Positions 17,672 to 26,991 of a stretch of 64,000 bases of DNA are shown in pieces. The stretch's first letter is position 1, and every line of letters starts with the position of its first letter. The translations under genes and the position numbers were made by a program. This DNA comes from Paenibacillus agilis (GTDB lineage: Bacteria > Bacillota > Bacilli > Paenibacillales > Paenibacillaceae), in contig NZ_VNJK01000001.1 in assembly GCF_007786455.1 (NCBI RefSeq), positions 434,001-498,000 of the forward strand, written 5' to 3'. The notes beneath the pieces were generated by a model. The model did no database searches, was not told the DNA's origin, and was given only the letters and a program-made list of their open reading frames with translations.

Positions 17672-18550
17672 ATGTTGGGACAATGGCTATGGTTTGCAGC
17701 ATTTGCTGTGATGCTGGTCATCTTTATTGCTGGCCATATGCAAGCAAAAGGGAAGCATAACGAAATTATTAGTCAGGCAGATCCATCTAATAAACTCACG
17801 TCGTGCTTGCCGTTCGCTTTACATTTGACAGGCAAGTTTCAACGAACTTTGGATACACATCCGATTTTCGTCTCTCTCAGGCAGGCTATCTTTCAACTGT
17901 ACGGTCCGCAAGCTTTTTATGTTCGGTATCGTCTTTTCGTAGGTGAGGTAATGCTTATTGCATATATAGGCACTATGACAGCATTACTTTTGCCTGCAAT
18001 AACCGATGGCAGTCCAGTAAATTTTGCGGGCGCATTGATGCTGGTACTCATTCTTCCGTTGGTGAAGTCGAAAGAAATGATAAACAAGTCTGTACAAAAA
18101 CAACAAGACATACAGATGGAACTGCCAGAACTGCTTAGCAAATTGAGCTTGCTCGTGCAAGCAGGTGAAACGGTCCAAAAGGCACTTTCTATATGTGTTC
18201 AACGTAAGGGTGAGCACTTGAGTCATCCGCTGTACATTGAACTGAATCGCATGTTGAAGGATGTACAGAACGGTTATTCATTTGCACAAGCATTAGAGCA
18301 ATTTTCAAAGCGTTGCGCGGTTCAAGAGGCTGCTATGTTTACGACGACGATTTTGATGAATCAGAAGCGAGGTGGTTCATCATTCGTATTGGCGATGGAG
18401 GATTTGGGCAGGCAGTTGTGGGATAAACGTAAGTCTGTTGCGCGCAAAAGAGGAGAAGAGGCATCAACAAAGCTTATATTTCCGATGATGCTGATGTTCC
18501 TTGTTGTGCTAGCTGTTGTCGGTGGACCTGCACTTATGATGATGGGTTAA
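17672..18550 (+). CDS. TadC-like inner platform protein (T2SSF domain)
   Basis: Second platform protein, 292 residues, with an N-terminal membrane segment, two more near 90-130, the T2SSF core about 150-270 (LLSKLSLLVQAGETVQKALSI; GYSFAQALEQFSKRC) and a C-terminal hydrophobic tail LMFLVVLAVVGGPALMMMG. TadB and TadC form a heterocomplex that works with TadA. It follows TadB after 33 bases with an AGGA-type site and precedes the prepilin gene. Confidence 0.87.
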   Translation: MLGQWLWFAAFAVMLVIFIAGHMQAKGKHNEIISQADPSNKLTSCLPFALHLTGKFQRTLDTHPIFVSLRQAIFQLYGPQAFYVRYRLFVGEVMLIAYIGTMTALLLPAITDGSPVNFAGALMLVLILPLVKSKEMINKSVQKQQDIQMELPELLSKLSLLVQAGETVQKALSICVQRKGEHLSHPLYIELNRMLKDVQNGYSFAQALEQFSKRCAVQEAAMFTTTILMNQKRGGSSFVLAMEDLGRQLWDKRKSVARKRGEEASTKLIFPMMLMFLVVLAVVGGPALMMMG

Positions 18551-18595
18551 CTGACTATGTATCTTACCATTTGAAAATGAAAAGGAGAGATTTAT

Positions 18596-18787
18596 ATGTT
18601 GCAAGTAATGAAATCACAATGGAAACGTTTCTGGAAAGAAGAAGATGGATTAGGAATGGTAGAGTTAGTCGTTATTATTGCAGTTGTTGTCTTCTTGGCG
18701 CTTTTATTTAGAGAGCAGATTTCTGGCTTTATTAAGAAAATTATAGGGGGCGCTGAGCAAAAGACGACGAACCTGATGGGACCTTAA
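18596..18787 (+). CDS. Flp-type prepilin
   Basis: Likely major pilin, only 63 residues. A basic leader (MKSQWKRFWKEEDG) ends at Gly18, then LGMVELVVIIAVVVFLALLF: cleavage between Gly18 and Leu19 puts Glu23 at mature +5 and Leu at +6, the class IVb Flp pattern. The mature peptide would be 45 residues with one long hydrophobic helix and a short charged tail. AAGGAGAG precedes the ATG. Processing is expected by the peptidase encoded at 22860. Confidence 0.88.
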   Translation: MLQVMKSQWKRFWKEEDGLGMVELVVIIAVVVFLALLFREQISGFIKKIIGGAEQKTTNLMGP

Positions 18788-18791
18788 TGGG

Positions 18792-19472
18792 ATGAGGGTA
18801 TTTAGGAAATGGCGTTGGCTATCACGCGAAGACGGGGCGGCTATTATGATAGAGGCTTCGATTGTTTTTCCTATCATACTGTTGTGCACGTTAATCATGT
18901 TATTTCTAGGAATTATGATTTACCTAAAGGCCATAACTGCACATGGTGCCGTACTCAGCTCGGAGCGTGCGGGAGTTATTTGGAGTAATAGTAACAAGCA
19001 TCCAATAACAGGTATGTTTCCACAGCATACCTACGATAAATTGTATTGGCGAGCGTTCGATGACAAGTTAATCGACCGTGTATTTCAAGGAGGCGGCGCG
19101 AATAGCGCCTTCTCCATTGTATTGCCGAGTACTGGCTCCTCTGGTAGCTTGCCTGAGAAGAAGCTAGGGCTAAGCGCTGGACAAATTCCTAGTTCCTACA
19201 AAGGAAGCATGGAATATGGAAATAGCTTAATAGAACGAACAGTAACAACTTATTTGCAAGAGCCCATTAACGATAATGTGTTAGAACGTCTGTCCGGGAA
19301 ACGTGTTGAGGTTGATGGAACGGCAGTAACAGCTGTTGTTGAACCTGCAGAATTTATTCGCACGGTGCAATTTGTTAGGTATATGCAAGTCAAACTTACG
19401 GAAATGAGCGGAACTCTTGGGGCAACTCCAAGAGAAGCGGGTTCTCTAGTGCAGAGAGCTTCTGCACCGTAA
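18792..19472 (+). CDS. TadE-like minor pilin
   Basis: Pseudopilin of 226 residues. After SREDG comes AAIMIEASIVFPIILLC, a prepilin-type cleavage site and hydrophobic helix with the E-A-x-x-x-P pattern of TadE proteins. The remaining 175 residues would lie outside the membrane and show no domain I recognise. The gene starts five bases after the Flp stop and has a weak ribosome binding site, suggesting coupled translation. Likely a minor pilin that helps initiate or cap the fibre. Confidence 0.75.
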   Translation: MRVFRKWRWLSREDGAAIMIEASIVFPIILLCTLIMLFLGIMIYLKAITAHGAVLSSERAGVIWSNSNKHPITGMFPQHTYDKLYWRAFDDKLIDRVFQGGGANSAFSIVLPSTGSSGSLPEKKLGLSAGQIPSSYKGSMEYGNSLIERTVTTYLQEPINDNVLERLSGKRVEVDGTAVTAVVEPAEFIRTVQFVRYMQVKLTEMSGTLGATPREAGSLVQRASAP

Positions 19473-19561
19473 AGGAAACTATTTTAATTTCAAATGTGAT
19501 AACGTGCTTGATTCTTGATAGGGGTTCTATTTGTTGAACGGATGAGTAGGGGGCAATGTTA

Positions 19562-21844
19562 ATGAACGGTACAATTGCAGCGAAACAAGTACGCAAACTT
19601 TGCATACTAGGAAGGCGGTTTTGGAAGCGACAGAAGGGAGCAGTGTCTATATTTTTAATATTTATCGTTATGGTCATATTCACGGTCATGACGGTATTTA
19701 TAGACTATGCACGTATTGCAGCGATGGAATGGCGTTCAGAAGTAATTGCTCAATCCGCAGCCCGCTCGGTTATGTCGGCTTTTGATCCTGTTTTGCAGCA
19801 GCGCTATGGATTGTTTGCGTATGGTGAGACTGAACCTGCGTTGATCGTAGAGGAAGTTCTTCGTCAACATGTACCTAAGCAATCTCAAAATTCTTTTTCA
19901 TGGGTGCAGCTTGAGGTGGACAGTCATTCTACAGGAGTGACTCGTCCGCTTGGGCATTTGGAAGAGTTTGAGCATCAAATCATGGAAGACATGAAATATA
20001 AAGCTCCTGTTCAGCTCGGATACGAAATATTTGGGAGGATGAAGCCGATGGCGAATGCTATGGGTGAGGCTTCGCAAGTAATGGACCTAATGCAAAAATT
20101 AGAGAAAATGTACACTAAGCGTAATCATTTATTGGATGAAGTCATTCGAGATCAAAAATACGCCCGTGTTGCGTTTTCGGATGCGCAGCTAGATACAAAA
20201 ATTATTGACGGAATTCAAGCGTTCTATAATCCTCAACATATCTTTGATAATCCAATTGGGACTATAAATACGGCAGCAGATATTGCAATGCAATATAACG
20301 ATTATGTTAAAAAATATACCTCTGATCAATTGGTTGAAGATAAGAATAAACAGCATCAGAGTGAAACCAAAGATTATGAAGATGATGCAAAAGCGACCAC
20401 ACTTGAACTAAAGCAAATGTCAGAGTACATGAAAAACAGGCACCAATCCTTTGTTAATCGCTCCATTAAGAATTTGGAGGAAGCAAGGTCGATTAATAGT
20501 CAGATGAGCACAATTGTACTTCAAGCTCGGCTTAATTCTCCTCCCCCCGGTTATAGTCAAGTTGGAGGTGCAAATGTTCCTACTCAACCGGGAAGTACCA
20601 CCTCTCAGGCAGAAGTTCTTAATCAAATTAGACAATCGGCGGATCAACTCGTCATGAGAGATCAGTTCTTTATTGAATATGATCGTGAACTTATTCAGCA
20701 AAAGACACAAGTTAGTAATTTGGATGATCGCATTAAAGGCTACTCTTCCTTAGTTGGACAATCATTAGGTGGGGGAGGCACTAAGCTTCCTCTTGCTCAA
20801 TCGGTGTTCAATATGGCTCAGCAATGGAAGCAATACGATAAAGACTACGTGGCCCTGTCTAATTTGGTTGATAAACGTGCAGCAGAGTTGGCAGAACTTA
20901 AAGCGAAAGACAGTGAAATCGCACGTACCAAAAAAGCGGCGGATCAGAAGATGATGGAGGCAGCCGCTTTATTGTCCAGTTTTACCAACTTGGGTAACCA
21001 GATGGAAGCGAACAAAGAAGGCTTTACTGATGTTCGAAAGAAAGTTGAAGCCGTACGCCAATTCAATGCGTCTGAGGCAATGAAGCAAGCTGGAATTCCT
21101 AAACATAGCAAGGATGCTAGTGAGGCGAGTTCAGAATCTATGAGTTTTATGACGACGTTGTTTAACGGCATGGGTGATATTTTAGCAAGTAGTAGAGATC
21201 GAATGTATCGCAATGAATATGCGTTTTTGTATTTTACTTCCTATGATCCTACCAAGCTGCAGTCGATTATGACTTCAGGAGTAAATATACCGAATAGCGT
21301 GGTCGAATCGTTAGGCGTTCACAATCAAGAGCTGGAATATATCCTATATGGATTCGATCATCATTTTAGCAATATTGCAGCTGCCTATGGTGAGATATTT
21401 GCTACTCGCTTAGCTATTCGAACGATGGAGGGCTTTGTAGAAAATAGGCATCTTGTTCACCCGCTGCTCATTACTGCTGCAGCTTTATTGTATGGTATTA
21501 CACAAGCAATTTTAGATATGCAGTTGTTAGTGACTGTGAACCAAATCCCACTTTCTAAATATACGCCAAATATAAAGCTTACTTATTCGGATCATTTACG
21601 GATTTTTATGATGGCACATGGGGATAGGGAAGATATGATGCTACGTATGCTGGGGCTTATTCACTACAACACAGGTACAGATCCTACAACAAGCGGAACT
21701 TATGCAGAGACTCAATTGAGGACGAAGATGAAATTATGGTTTTTGCCAGGGCTGATGAAGCTTCTAGGGCATAGTGGGATGTTAGGAGGGCAGGTTGTTA
21801 ATGGAAAGTACGAGAGTAGTAAAACATCTGTATTTTCTTATTAG
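19562..21844 (+). CDS. Large TadG-like Tad-locus protein
   Basis: A 760-residue protein with an N-terminal hydrophobic helix after Lys-Gly (GAVSIFLIFIVMVIFTVMTV, about 26-45), as in TadG/RcpC-linked pseudopilins, then DYARIAAMEWRSEVIAQSAARSVMSAFDP, a stretch I associate with Tad-locus proteins of Gram-positives. The middle (about 150-560) is rich in charged heptad-like segments and likely coiled coil; a second hydrophobic region lies near 635-665. No enzymatic motif is visible. ATG at 19562 fits AGGGGG spacing better than the ATG at 19556. Possibly a scaffold or tip protein; role inferred from location. Confidence 0.72.
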   Translation: MNGTIAAKQVRKLCILGRRFWKRQKGAVSIFLIFIVMVIFTVMTVFIDYARIAAMEWRSEVIAQSAARSVMSAFDPVLQQRYGLFAYGETEPALIVEEVLRQHVPKQSQNSFSWVQLEVDSHSTGVTRPLGHLEEFEHQIMEDMKYKAPVQLGYEIFGRMKPMANAMGEASQVMDLMQKLEKMYTKRNHLLDEVIRDQKYARVAFSDAQLDTKIIDGIQAFYNPQHIFDNPIGTINTAADIAMQYNDYVKKYTSDQLVEDKNKQHQSETKDYEDDAKATTLELKQMSEYMKNRHQSFVNRSIKNLEEARSINSQMSTIVLQARLNSPPPGYSQVGGANVPTQPGSTTSQAEVLNQIRQSADQLVMRDQFFIEYDRELIQQKTQVSNLDDRIKGYSSLVGQSLGGGGTKLPLAQSVFNMAQQWKQYDKDYVALSNLVDKRAAELAELKAKDSEIARTKKAADQKMMEAAALLSSFTNLGNQMEANKEGFTDVRKKVEAVRQFNASEAMKQAGIPKHSKDASEASSESMSFMTTLFNGMGDILASSRDRMYRNEYAFLYFTSYDPTKLQSIMTSGVNIPNSVVESLGVHNQELEYILYGFDHHFSNIAAAYGEIFATRLAIRTMEGFVENRHLVHPLLITAAALLYGITQAILDMQLLVTVNQIPLSKYTPNIKLTYSDHLRIFMMAHGDREDMMLRMLGLIHYNTGTDPTTSGTYAETQLRTKMKLWFLPGLMKLLGHSGMLGGQVVNGKYESSKTSVFSY

Positions 21845-22847
21845 TCATCGACTGCAAGTACGATCCCTTTACCCGAAACGACGACTACTATCACGTGCAA
21901 ATGAGAACGGAAGCATTATTGTTGAAGCAGCGTTGCTACTGCCTATGGTATTGCTGTTATTTCTTTTCTTTATTTATATGATACAGGCCGCTGTCATTTC
22001 CACGGCTTTACAATCCGCAGCAACGAATAGCGTGAAGCAGGTAGCGACACATATGTATCCGGTAGCATTAGCAGCAGAAGCGATTCCGCCTGTATGGGAG
22101 ATGGGGCCAATCGGAAGAGTTATGTCCAAACCTCCAATTGCTAATGCTCAGCTTCTTATTACTGAATTTGTAAATACATTTGGAGCATCGCTGCCTGAGC
22201 CTGTCTCTAGTTGGATGAGCTCCGGTAAGGAGTGGGTGGGCAGTCAGGTTCATAACCTAGGCGAACAAATACAAGCACCTGCTGGGAAGGCGATGTTTCA
22301 ACCGCTCTTGGCGAGATACGGCATTCAACATGTGCTGACCGCTGACCGAATAAGAGTAACGCATTTGAAGTTCCCCGACATCAAGAGCAAACAGTCTCCC
22401 TTTATTTCACTGCAAATCGAATATGATTTACCGATGAGGGTACCTTTTACGATGCAGAAAGTTACATTAACTGCGCGAGCGTCTGAGCGAGTATGGATTG
22501 GGGATGGTCCTCCTCCCAACTTAAATAATGGACAATCTGGATCAGCACAAGATAAACCACCACCTCAATTGGGAACGTTATCTCCGCAGCCGCTTCACCC
22601 AGGTGGGAAAGCAAACCTAGATGCCAAAGTTGAGCCGAATGAGCGGGTAGAGCTTATTGTTTATTGGAAGAGCGGAACAAGCGAAGCTAAGCATGTCGGT
22701 TGGGCCGAAGCTGATGCCAACGGCAATGTTAGTTGGACTTGGCATATATCAGGGAATACCAAGCCGGGAACTTGGCAGCTGGAAGTTCGAACTGCTGATG
22801 GGCGTTCTAGTACGATGATGTTTGATGTTGAGAAAAAAGTAAAGTGA
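21801..22847 (+). CDS. TadE-like protein with C-terminal Ig-like domain
   Basis: A 348-residue protein beginning inside the TadG-like gene (44-base overlap), with AGGAGGG ten bases before the ATG. Residues about 33-60 form a prepilin-like helix (NENG, then SIIVEAALLLPMVLLLFLFF). The middle part is unknown. After a proline-rich linker (about 235-260) the last 90 residues look like an Ig-like or bacterial Ig/filamin-type domain: HPGGKANLDAKVEPNERVEL, WAEADANGNVSWTWHI, GTWQLEVRTADG. A displayed Ig-like module on a minor pilin would suit adhesion. Confidence 0.7.
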   Translation: MESTRVVKHLYFLISHRLQVRSLYPKRRLLSRANENGSIIVEAALLLPMVLLLFLFFIYMIQAAVISTALQSAATNSVKQVATHMYPVALAAEAIPPVWEMGPIGRVMSKPPIANAQLLITEFVNTFGASLPEPVSSWMSSGKEWVGSQVHNLGEQIQAPAGKAMFQPLLARYGIQHVLTADRIRVTHLKFPDIKSKQSPFISLQIEYDLPMRVPFTMQKVTLTARASERVWIGDGPPPNLNNGQSGSAQDKPPPQLGTLSPQPLHPGGKANLDAKVEPNERVELIVYWKSGTSEAKHVGWAEADANGNVSWTWHISGNTKPGTWQLEVRTADGRSSTMMFDVEKKVK

Positions 22848-22859
22848 GGTGATAGACGT

Positions 22860-23372
22860 TTGAATGGTGCTGATATCATAGGGGCTCTGCTAGTTGTTTT
22901 TGCTTGTTTAACGGATGTGAGGAAACGAATCATACCGAATTATCTCACTGTAACCGCAGTTGTTAGTGCTCTGCTATTCCACTCAATTATGACTGGAATG
23001 GATGGATTACTATTTGTGTTTAAAGGTATCATGATTGGTTTTATACCTTTGTTTTTGTTATATGTAATGCGGACAGTAGGGGCGGGCGACGTGAAATTTT
23101 TTGCTGCATTGGGTGCATGGATGGGAGGGGGATTCATCTGGGATACCTTTATGCTCTCGATCCTATATGGTGGGTTAATTGCACTAGCTATTTTGTTATA
23201 TCAATATCGAACATTAGGAAAAAGGTTGTTGCATTCCTTGTTACTGCTTATCGGATTAAAGTCTTTAGAGCCGATTAAGGATGTTATTCGTCAACCAGCT
23301 ACATTTCCATTTATGATCGCGGTCGCTCCAGCAGCTGTAACGGTGTATTCAATTTCTCTGTATGCTGTGTAA
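22860..23372 (+). CDS. Prepilin peptidase, A24 family (TadV/CpaA-like)
   Basis: Membrane aspartic protease that would process the Flp and TadE-like prepilins. 170 residues with about six membrane segments and both catalytic aspartates: Asp19 in ACLTDVRKRIIPN and the Asp of the GxGD motif in GAGDVKFFAALGA. It lacks the N-terminal methylase domain, as TadV peptidases do. TTG start, with GAGGTGATAG before it. It lies between the minor pilins and the FHA protein in the same orientation. Confidence 0.9.
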   Translation: MNGADIIGALLVVFACLTDVRKRIIPNYLTVTAVVSALLFHSIMTGMDGLLFVFKGIMIGFIPLFLLYVMRTVGAGDVKFFAALGAWMGGGFIWDTFMLSILYGGLIALAILLYQYRTLGKRLLHSLLLLIGLKSLEPIKDVIRQPATFPFMIAVAPAAVTVYSISLYAV

Positions 23373-23424
23373 CAGTCGATACGGTATTTGAGGAGCATGT
23401 TGAGAGCGGGGAAGGAGTTCAATT

Positions 23425-25242
23425 GTGTACGGGTATAAGGCGGATTTTGTTCATGATGGTAAAGTAATGATGAAAGTAATTCGAGACCCAGCGATACGAT
23501 CGGATGAGCTGGACATGCATGCCATAAAGATGATGCAGCGGCATCCTATTCCACAGATGCTTACCCTTGATGTACGAGAAATGGATTTTAATGTAGAACT
23601 CTATTTCGATATTAGCGGTAAAAAAATGCTTCAACAGGTATTTCGTAGTGAGAAATTAACAGAAATGCAGCTGTATGAGTGGTTACTACAGTTGATGCGA
23701 ATGGTTGAAGATTGTCGTTCGTACATGCTGCACCCGAATCAATTGCTGCTTCATGAACAATTTATATTCATTGAAGGGGGCATTGCACAGGGAGTTCTGC
23801 ATGTGCCTTATATCCCGATACAAACGGCACTGCATGAGAATAGTATGATGGAAAGTATTTGTCGTCTTGCTATCCAACTATCAGGCAGTGTGTCAATTTG
23901 GCAAGGAGATACCTTTCATCAGATGGTTCGTATGCTGCACGACGGCAGTTATTCCATTACTCAAGTTCGTCAATTCGTCCAAGCGGCTATATCTAAACCA
24001 CTGGTTGGTTCGAGTGCACGGCATAGTAGTACGACTGTTTCTGAGAGTGCTACAACTGAGCGATCGCAGTTTAATCATATGACTGACATGGGTGTTCTAT
24101 CTAGTACATCGCATGCTAAAAATGATAGATACAAGTCTGATCAATCTGTGCAGTTCAAGTCTTCAACAAGTGGAATGGAACGCTCCTATTCGAATCATGC
24201 AGTAGAGATGCATTCCTCCATGCCCAGCCAAATGAAGTCTAATCGAATGGTTAACGCACGTGCAATGAATGACTATAAGCTGGAAGCAGACGCATATTCA
24301 TCGAATCCTTTAGATTCTGCTGAACTGGAGTATCGGAATCAGTTAGCATGGCCGGAACCTGATTCTGAAGATGATAGTGGTGAGCTTCAACCGCTGGAAT
24401 CACAGTCGCCCATCATTGGAGCGGGTATTGCAATAATGATTTCTGTGCTGGGATGGAAGTTTGGCTATATGGAGAGTGGTGATTCCATTGGTATTCTTTT
24501 AAGCTCTTCTGCTACAGCAGTGGCTATATTTATGGGATTTGCATGGTGGAAAGGTTGGTTCTTAGGAATGGTGAGATGGTTCCGAAATACCAAAAATCAT
24601 GACAATGCCAAGAGCGCAAAGAAAAAGTGGACTGTTACTCCTGCGACAGGCATGCTTCCGGATTTCGCATCGGTAGAGTTACCGTCAACCGTGTTGTCTT
24701 CCACAACGACCACTAATGAAAAAGTAAAAAGCAACTTCATTCCAGTGCCTGTTGTACCGCCGAATCGCTCGCAGGAGGCAGTCTCGCTCGAAGCTCATTA
24801 TGATGATATGTCAGAACATACGACTTTGATGAGTGGAGGTCATTTTGATGCAACGACGCTACTTGATTCCTCTGCCAGGGATCTGGCCGCTAATGCTCCA
24901 ATCATTTTTGCACTAGAACGTCTTGCTTCCGACGAGCAAACTATTGAAGAGACGATTACGATTACAGAGTGGCCATTTATAATTGGTAGGGGATCTCAAG
25001 GGGTTCATCATGCCTTATCTCTCATGGGTATTTCGAAGATGCACTGTGAATTGAATATGCAAGACGATCAGTATGTCATTCAAGATTTAGGTTCCAAAAA
25101 TGGGACTGAACTGCAAAGTGAAATGCTGATTCCATATAAAAAATATCCGCTTCAAGAAGGGGATCGTATTCAAATTATCGATTATGTGTATCGGGTAAGC
25201 ATGAAAAGAGCACGTATGCCTAGAATATCGCATGTTCGTTGA
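23425..25242 (+). CDS. FHA-domain membrane protein of Tad locus (DUF6382-like N-terminus)
   Basis: Last gene of the pilus block, 605 residues, GTG start after GAAGGAG. N-terminal about 1-190 resembles the DUF6382 domain found with FHA proteins; 195-325 is a low-complexity Ser/Thr-rich linker; two membrane segments at about 330-348 and 354-374; another linker; and a FHA domain at about 515-592 (FIIGRGSQGVHHALSL, SKMHCELNM, IQDLGSKNGTEL). FHA domains bind phosphothreonine, so it may couple pilus assembly to a Ser/Thr kinase. No kinase gene is in the window. Confidence 0.8.
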   Translation: MYGYKADFVHDGKVMMKVIRDPAIRSDELDMHAIKMMQRHPIPQMLTLDVREMDFNVELYFDISGKKMLQQVFRSEKLTEMQLYEWLLQLMRMVEDCRSYMLHPNQLLLHEQFIFIEGGIAQGVLHVPYIPIQTALHENSMMESICRLAIQLSGSVSIWQGDTFHQMVRMLHDGSYSITQVRQFVQAAISKPLVGSSARHSSTTVSESATTERSQFNHMTDMGVLSSTSHAKNDRYKSDQSVQFKSSTSGMERSYSNHAVEMHSSMPSQMKSNRMVNARAMNDYKLEADAYSSNPLDSAELEYRNQLAWPEPDSEDDSGELQPLESQSPIIGAGIAIMISVLGWKFGYMESGDSIGILLSSSATAVAIFMGFAWWKGWFLGMVRWFRNTKNHDNAKSAKKKWTVTPATGMLPDFASVELPSTVLSSTTTTNEKVKSNFIPVPVVPPNRSQEAVSLEAHYDDMSEHTTLMSGGHFDATTLLDSSARDLAANAPIIFALERLASDEQTIEETITITEWPFIIGRGSQGVHHALSLMGISKMHCELNMQDDQYVIQDLGSKNGTELQSEMLIPYKKYPLQEGDRIQIIDYVYRVSMKRARMPRISHVR

Positions 25243-25258
25243 GGATTTAGTTTTGTGA

Positions 25259-25296
25259 GGCCCTGCATGTTAGCTAAATGGCTATGCAGGGCTTCT
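25259..25296 (+). terminator. Terminator after FHA gene
   Basis: GCCCTGCAT pairs with ATGCAGGGC, followed by TTCTT. The short T-run makes it moderate. It would close the tad operon and may also serve the convergent epimerase gene. Confidence 0.65.
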
Positions 25297-25356
25297 TAGT
25301 CATGTCAAACGATGTATCAAAATGGATTGAGACTCGTGTGGACGTGGTCAGCCTTC

Positions 25357-26262
25357 TTATTTTTCTTTCAAGGCAAGCAGCGCTTTTTCTACAGATGGGT
25401 ATCGGAACTTGAATCCGTGCTTGAGCGCCTTCGTAGGGAATACATGTTGTCCTTCTAGCACAAGAATAGACATTTCGCCAAGCATTAGCTTCAATACGGT
25501 AGTGGGTACAGGAAGCCAATGAGGTTTGTGATAAACCCTGCTAATTGTTCTTCCAAATTCATCATTCGTAACGGATTCGGGAGCGCTAGCGTTTACCACA
25601 TCACTTATAGCATCTTCATGAACGATGTAGTCGATTAAACGAACGATATCATCGATATGAATCCAAGAGAATGGTTGTTGGCCCTTGCCTATCCGTCCAC
25701 CAACTCCTAGCCGATATGGCAGCAATATTTTCTGAAAGGCTCCTCCTTCCGAAGAAAGTACAGGAGCGATGCGAAGTTTTACTGTGCGTTGTGCAGGTAC
25801 TTGATCGGCTGCTGCTTCCCATTGTCGGACGACATCGGATAAGAAATCCTGTCCTGTTGGAGGAGACTGTTCGTCGAATCTTTCTCCATCAGAGCTACCG
25901 TATACAGATGAGCCAGAAGCAGAAATCAATAACGGCAGTGTTCGATTGCGTCTAGCGGCCCAGTCCGCTATTTGTTGTGTAGGCTCAAGACGAGACTTAC
26001 GTATTCGTTCCTTTGCTTTATCATTCCACCGCTGACTAATGGTTTCGCCTGCTAAGTTCACAACAACGTCTACATCGTCAGCGACTGCGGACGCCTGAGC
26101 TAGCTGAGACCATGTGAGATATATCGGTTTCCGCGTACGAGATGAGTGGTCAACTGCTGGCACAGAGCGGGTTAGTATGATGACTTCATGTCCTTCGTGC
26201 AGCCATTTTTCAGCTAACTCTCTTCCAATTAGACCTGTACCGCCGCTAAGTAACATTTTCAA
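25357..26262 (-). CDS. TIGR01777 family NAD(P)-binding epimerase-like protein
   Basis: Short-chain-type nucleotide-sugar epimerase relative of the YfcH/SulA-like group, 301 residues. Rossmann motif GGTGLIGREL near 8-17, the VNLAGE motif, the ASGSSVYGSSDGERFDE region with a Tyr of the catalytic triad, and the C-terminal DUF1731-like stretch MLGEMSILVLEGQHVFPTKALKHGF. The function of the family is not settled. The start is probably TTG at 26262, eight bases after GGAG; ATG at 26256 is the alternative. It faces the tad operon tail to tail. Confidence 0.88.
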   Translation of the reverse strand: MKMLLSGGTGLIGRELAEKWLHEGHEVIILTRSVPAVDHSSRTRKPIYLTWSQLAQASAVADDVDVVVNLAGETISQRWNDKAKERIRKSRLEPTQQIADWAARRNRTLPLLISASGSSVYGSSDGERFDEQSPPTGQDFLSDVVRQWEAAADQVPAQRTVKLRIAPVLSSEGGAFQKILLPYRLGVGGRIGKGQQPFSWIHIDDIVRLIDYIVHEDAISDVVNASAPESVTNDEFGRTISRVYHKPHWLPVPTTVLKLMLGEMSILVLEGQHVFPTKALKHGFKFRYPSVEKALLALKEK

Positions 26263-26398
26263 TTGAAACCACTCCCTAACGATTATGCTATTAGCTTCAT
26301 AACCAATTTCGTAAGTGTTGCACCAAATTATAGTAATTATTATTGCTTATGACAACAAAAAGTAGATATGCCAATACGAGCATATCTACTTGATAAAA

Positions 26399-26869
26399 TT
26401 ATGATTGCAGTAAGTGCTCATAGGCACTGTAATCAATATTATGCCGTTTCAAGTTCTTGATTAGGTATTTATAGTCGCGCTGAGGGGTAGCCTTGATGTA
26501 GCCCTCTATACAATGATCATGCGTTACCTGTGATGCACCGCTCTCCACCGCAAGCTGACCGATCTTTGCGGCAATTGTATGTTTGGCTATGTCTCGAAAT
26601 GCATTGGGTACAGGATCAACAAAAAGATTTAGCAGTGCCTTGGATTCTTCTGTCCATAATGGACGACTGCGTTCTACCCAATAATTTTGCCAATCAAGTT
26701 TCGACTTGCCATCGCGCATAGGAAGAACTTTAAGGAACTTGCGAAACATGAAATAGCCGCCAATAGCCATGAGACCAACTAGAATAAACGTCCATAATGT
26801 GATCGTGTTAAGAAACCCGTCACTAGGTCGCGTTGCTGCTAAAGGAAATAAAGAATACATGATGTGCAT
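26399..26869 (-). CDS. DUF2621 family membrane protein
   Basis: A 156-residue protein with one N-terminal membrane segment (about 24-43, WTFILVGLMAIGGYFMF) followed by a soluble domain. FRKFLKVLPMRDGKSKLDWQ and the C-terminal KATPQRDYKYLIKNLKRHNIDY match the DUF2621 pattern I recall from Bacillus. Role unknown. ATG at 26869 follows AAGAGGTG; a GTG nine bases upstream overlaps that site. It is divergent from nfo. Confidence 0.78.
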   Translation of the reverse strand: MHIMYSLFPLAATRPSDGFLNTITLWTFILVGLMAIGGYFMFRKFLKVLPMRDGKSKLDWQNYWVERSRPLWTEESKALLNLFVDPVPNAFRDIAKHTIAAKIGQLAVESGASQVTHDHCIEGYIKATPQRDYKYLIKNLKRHNIDYSAYEHLLQS

Positions 26870-26991
26870 TAGGCTCACCTCTTGTGAATTTCCTGAATTT
26901 ACATATGACTCTTCGAATTATACCGCATTCCTAGATTTATTTCGATATAACCTGTAAAATAGGTACAATTAGTTGATAAAGGAGTTGTATT

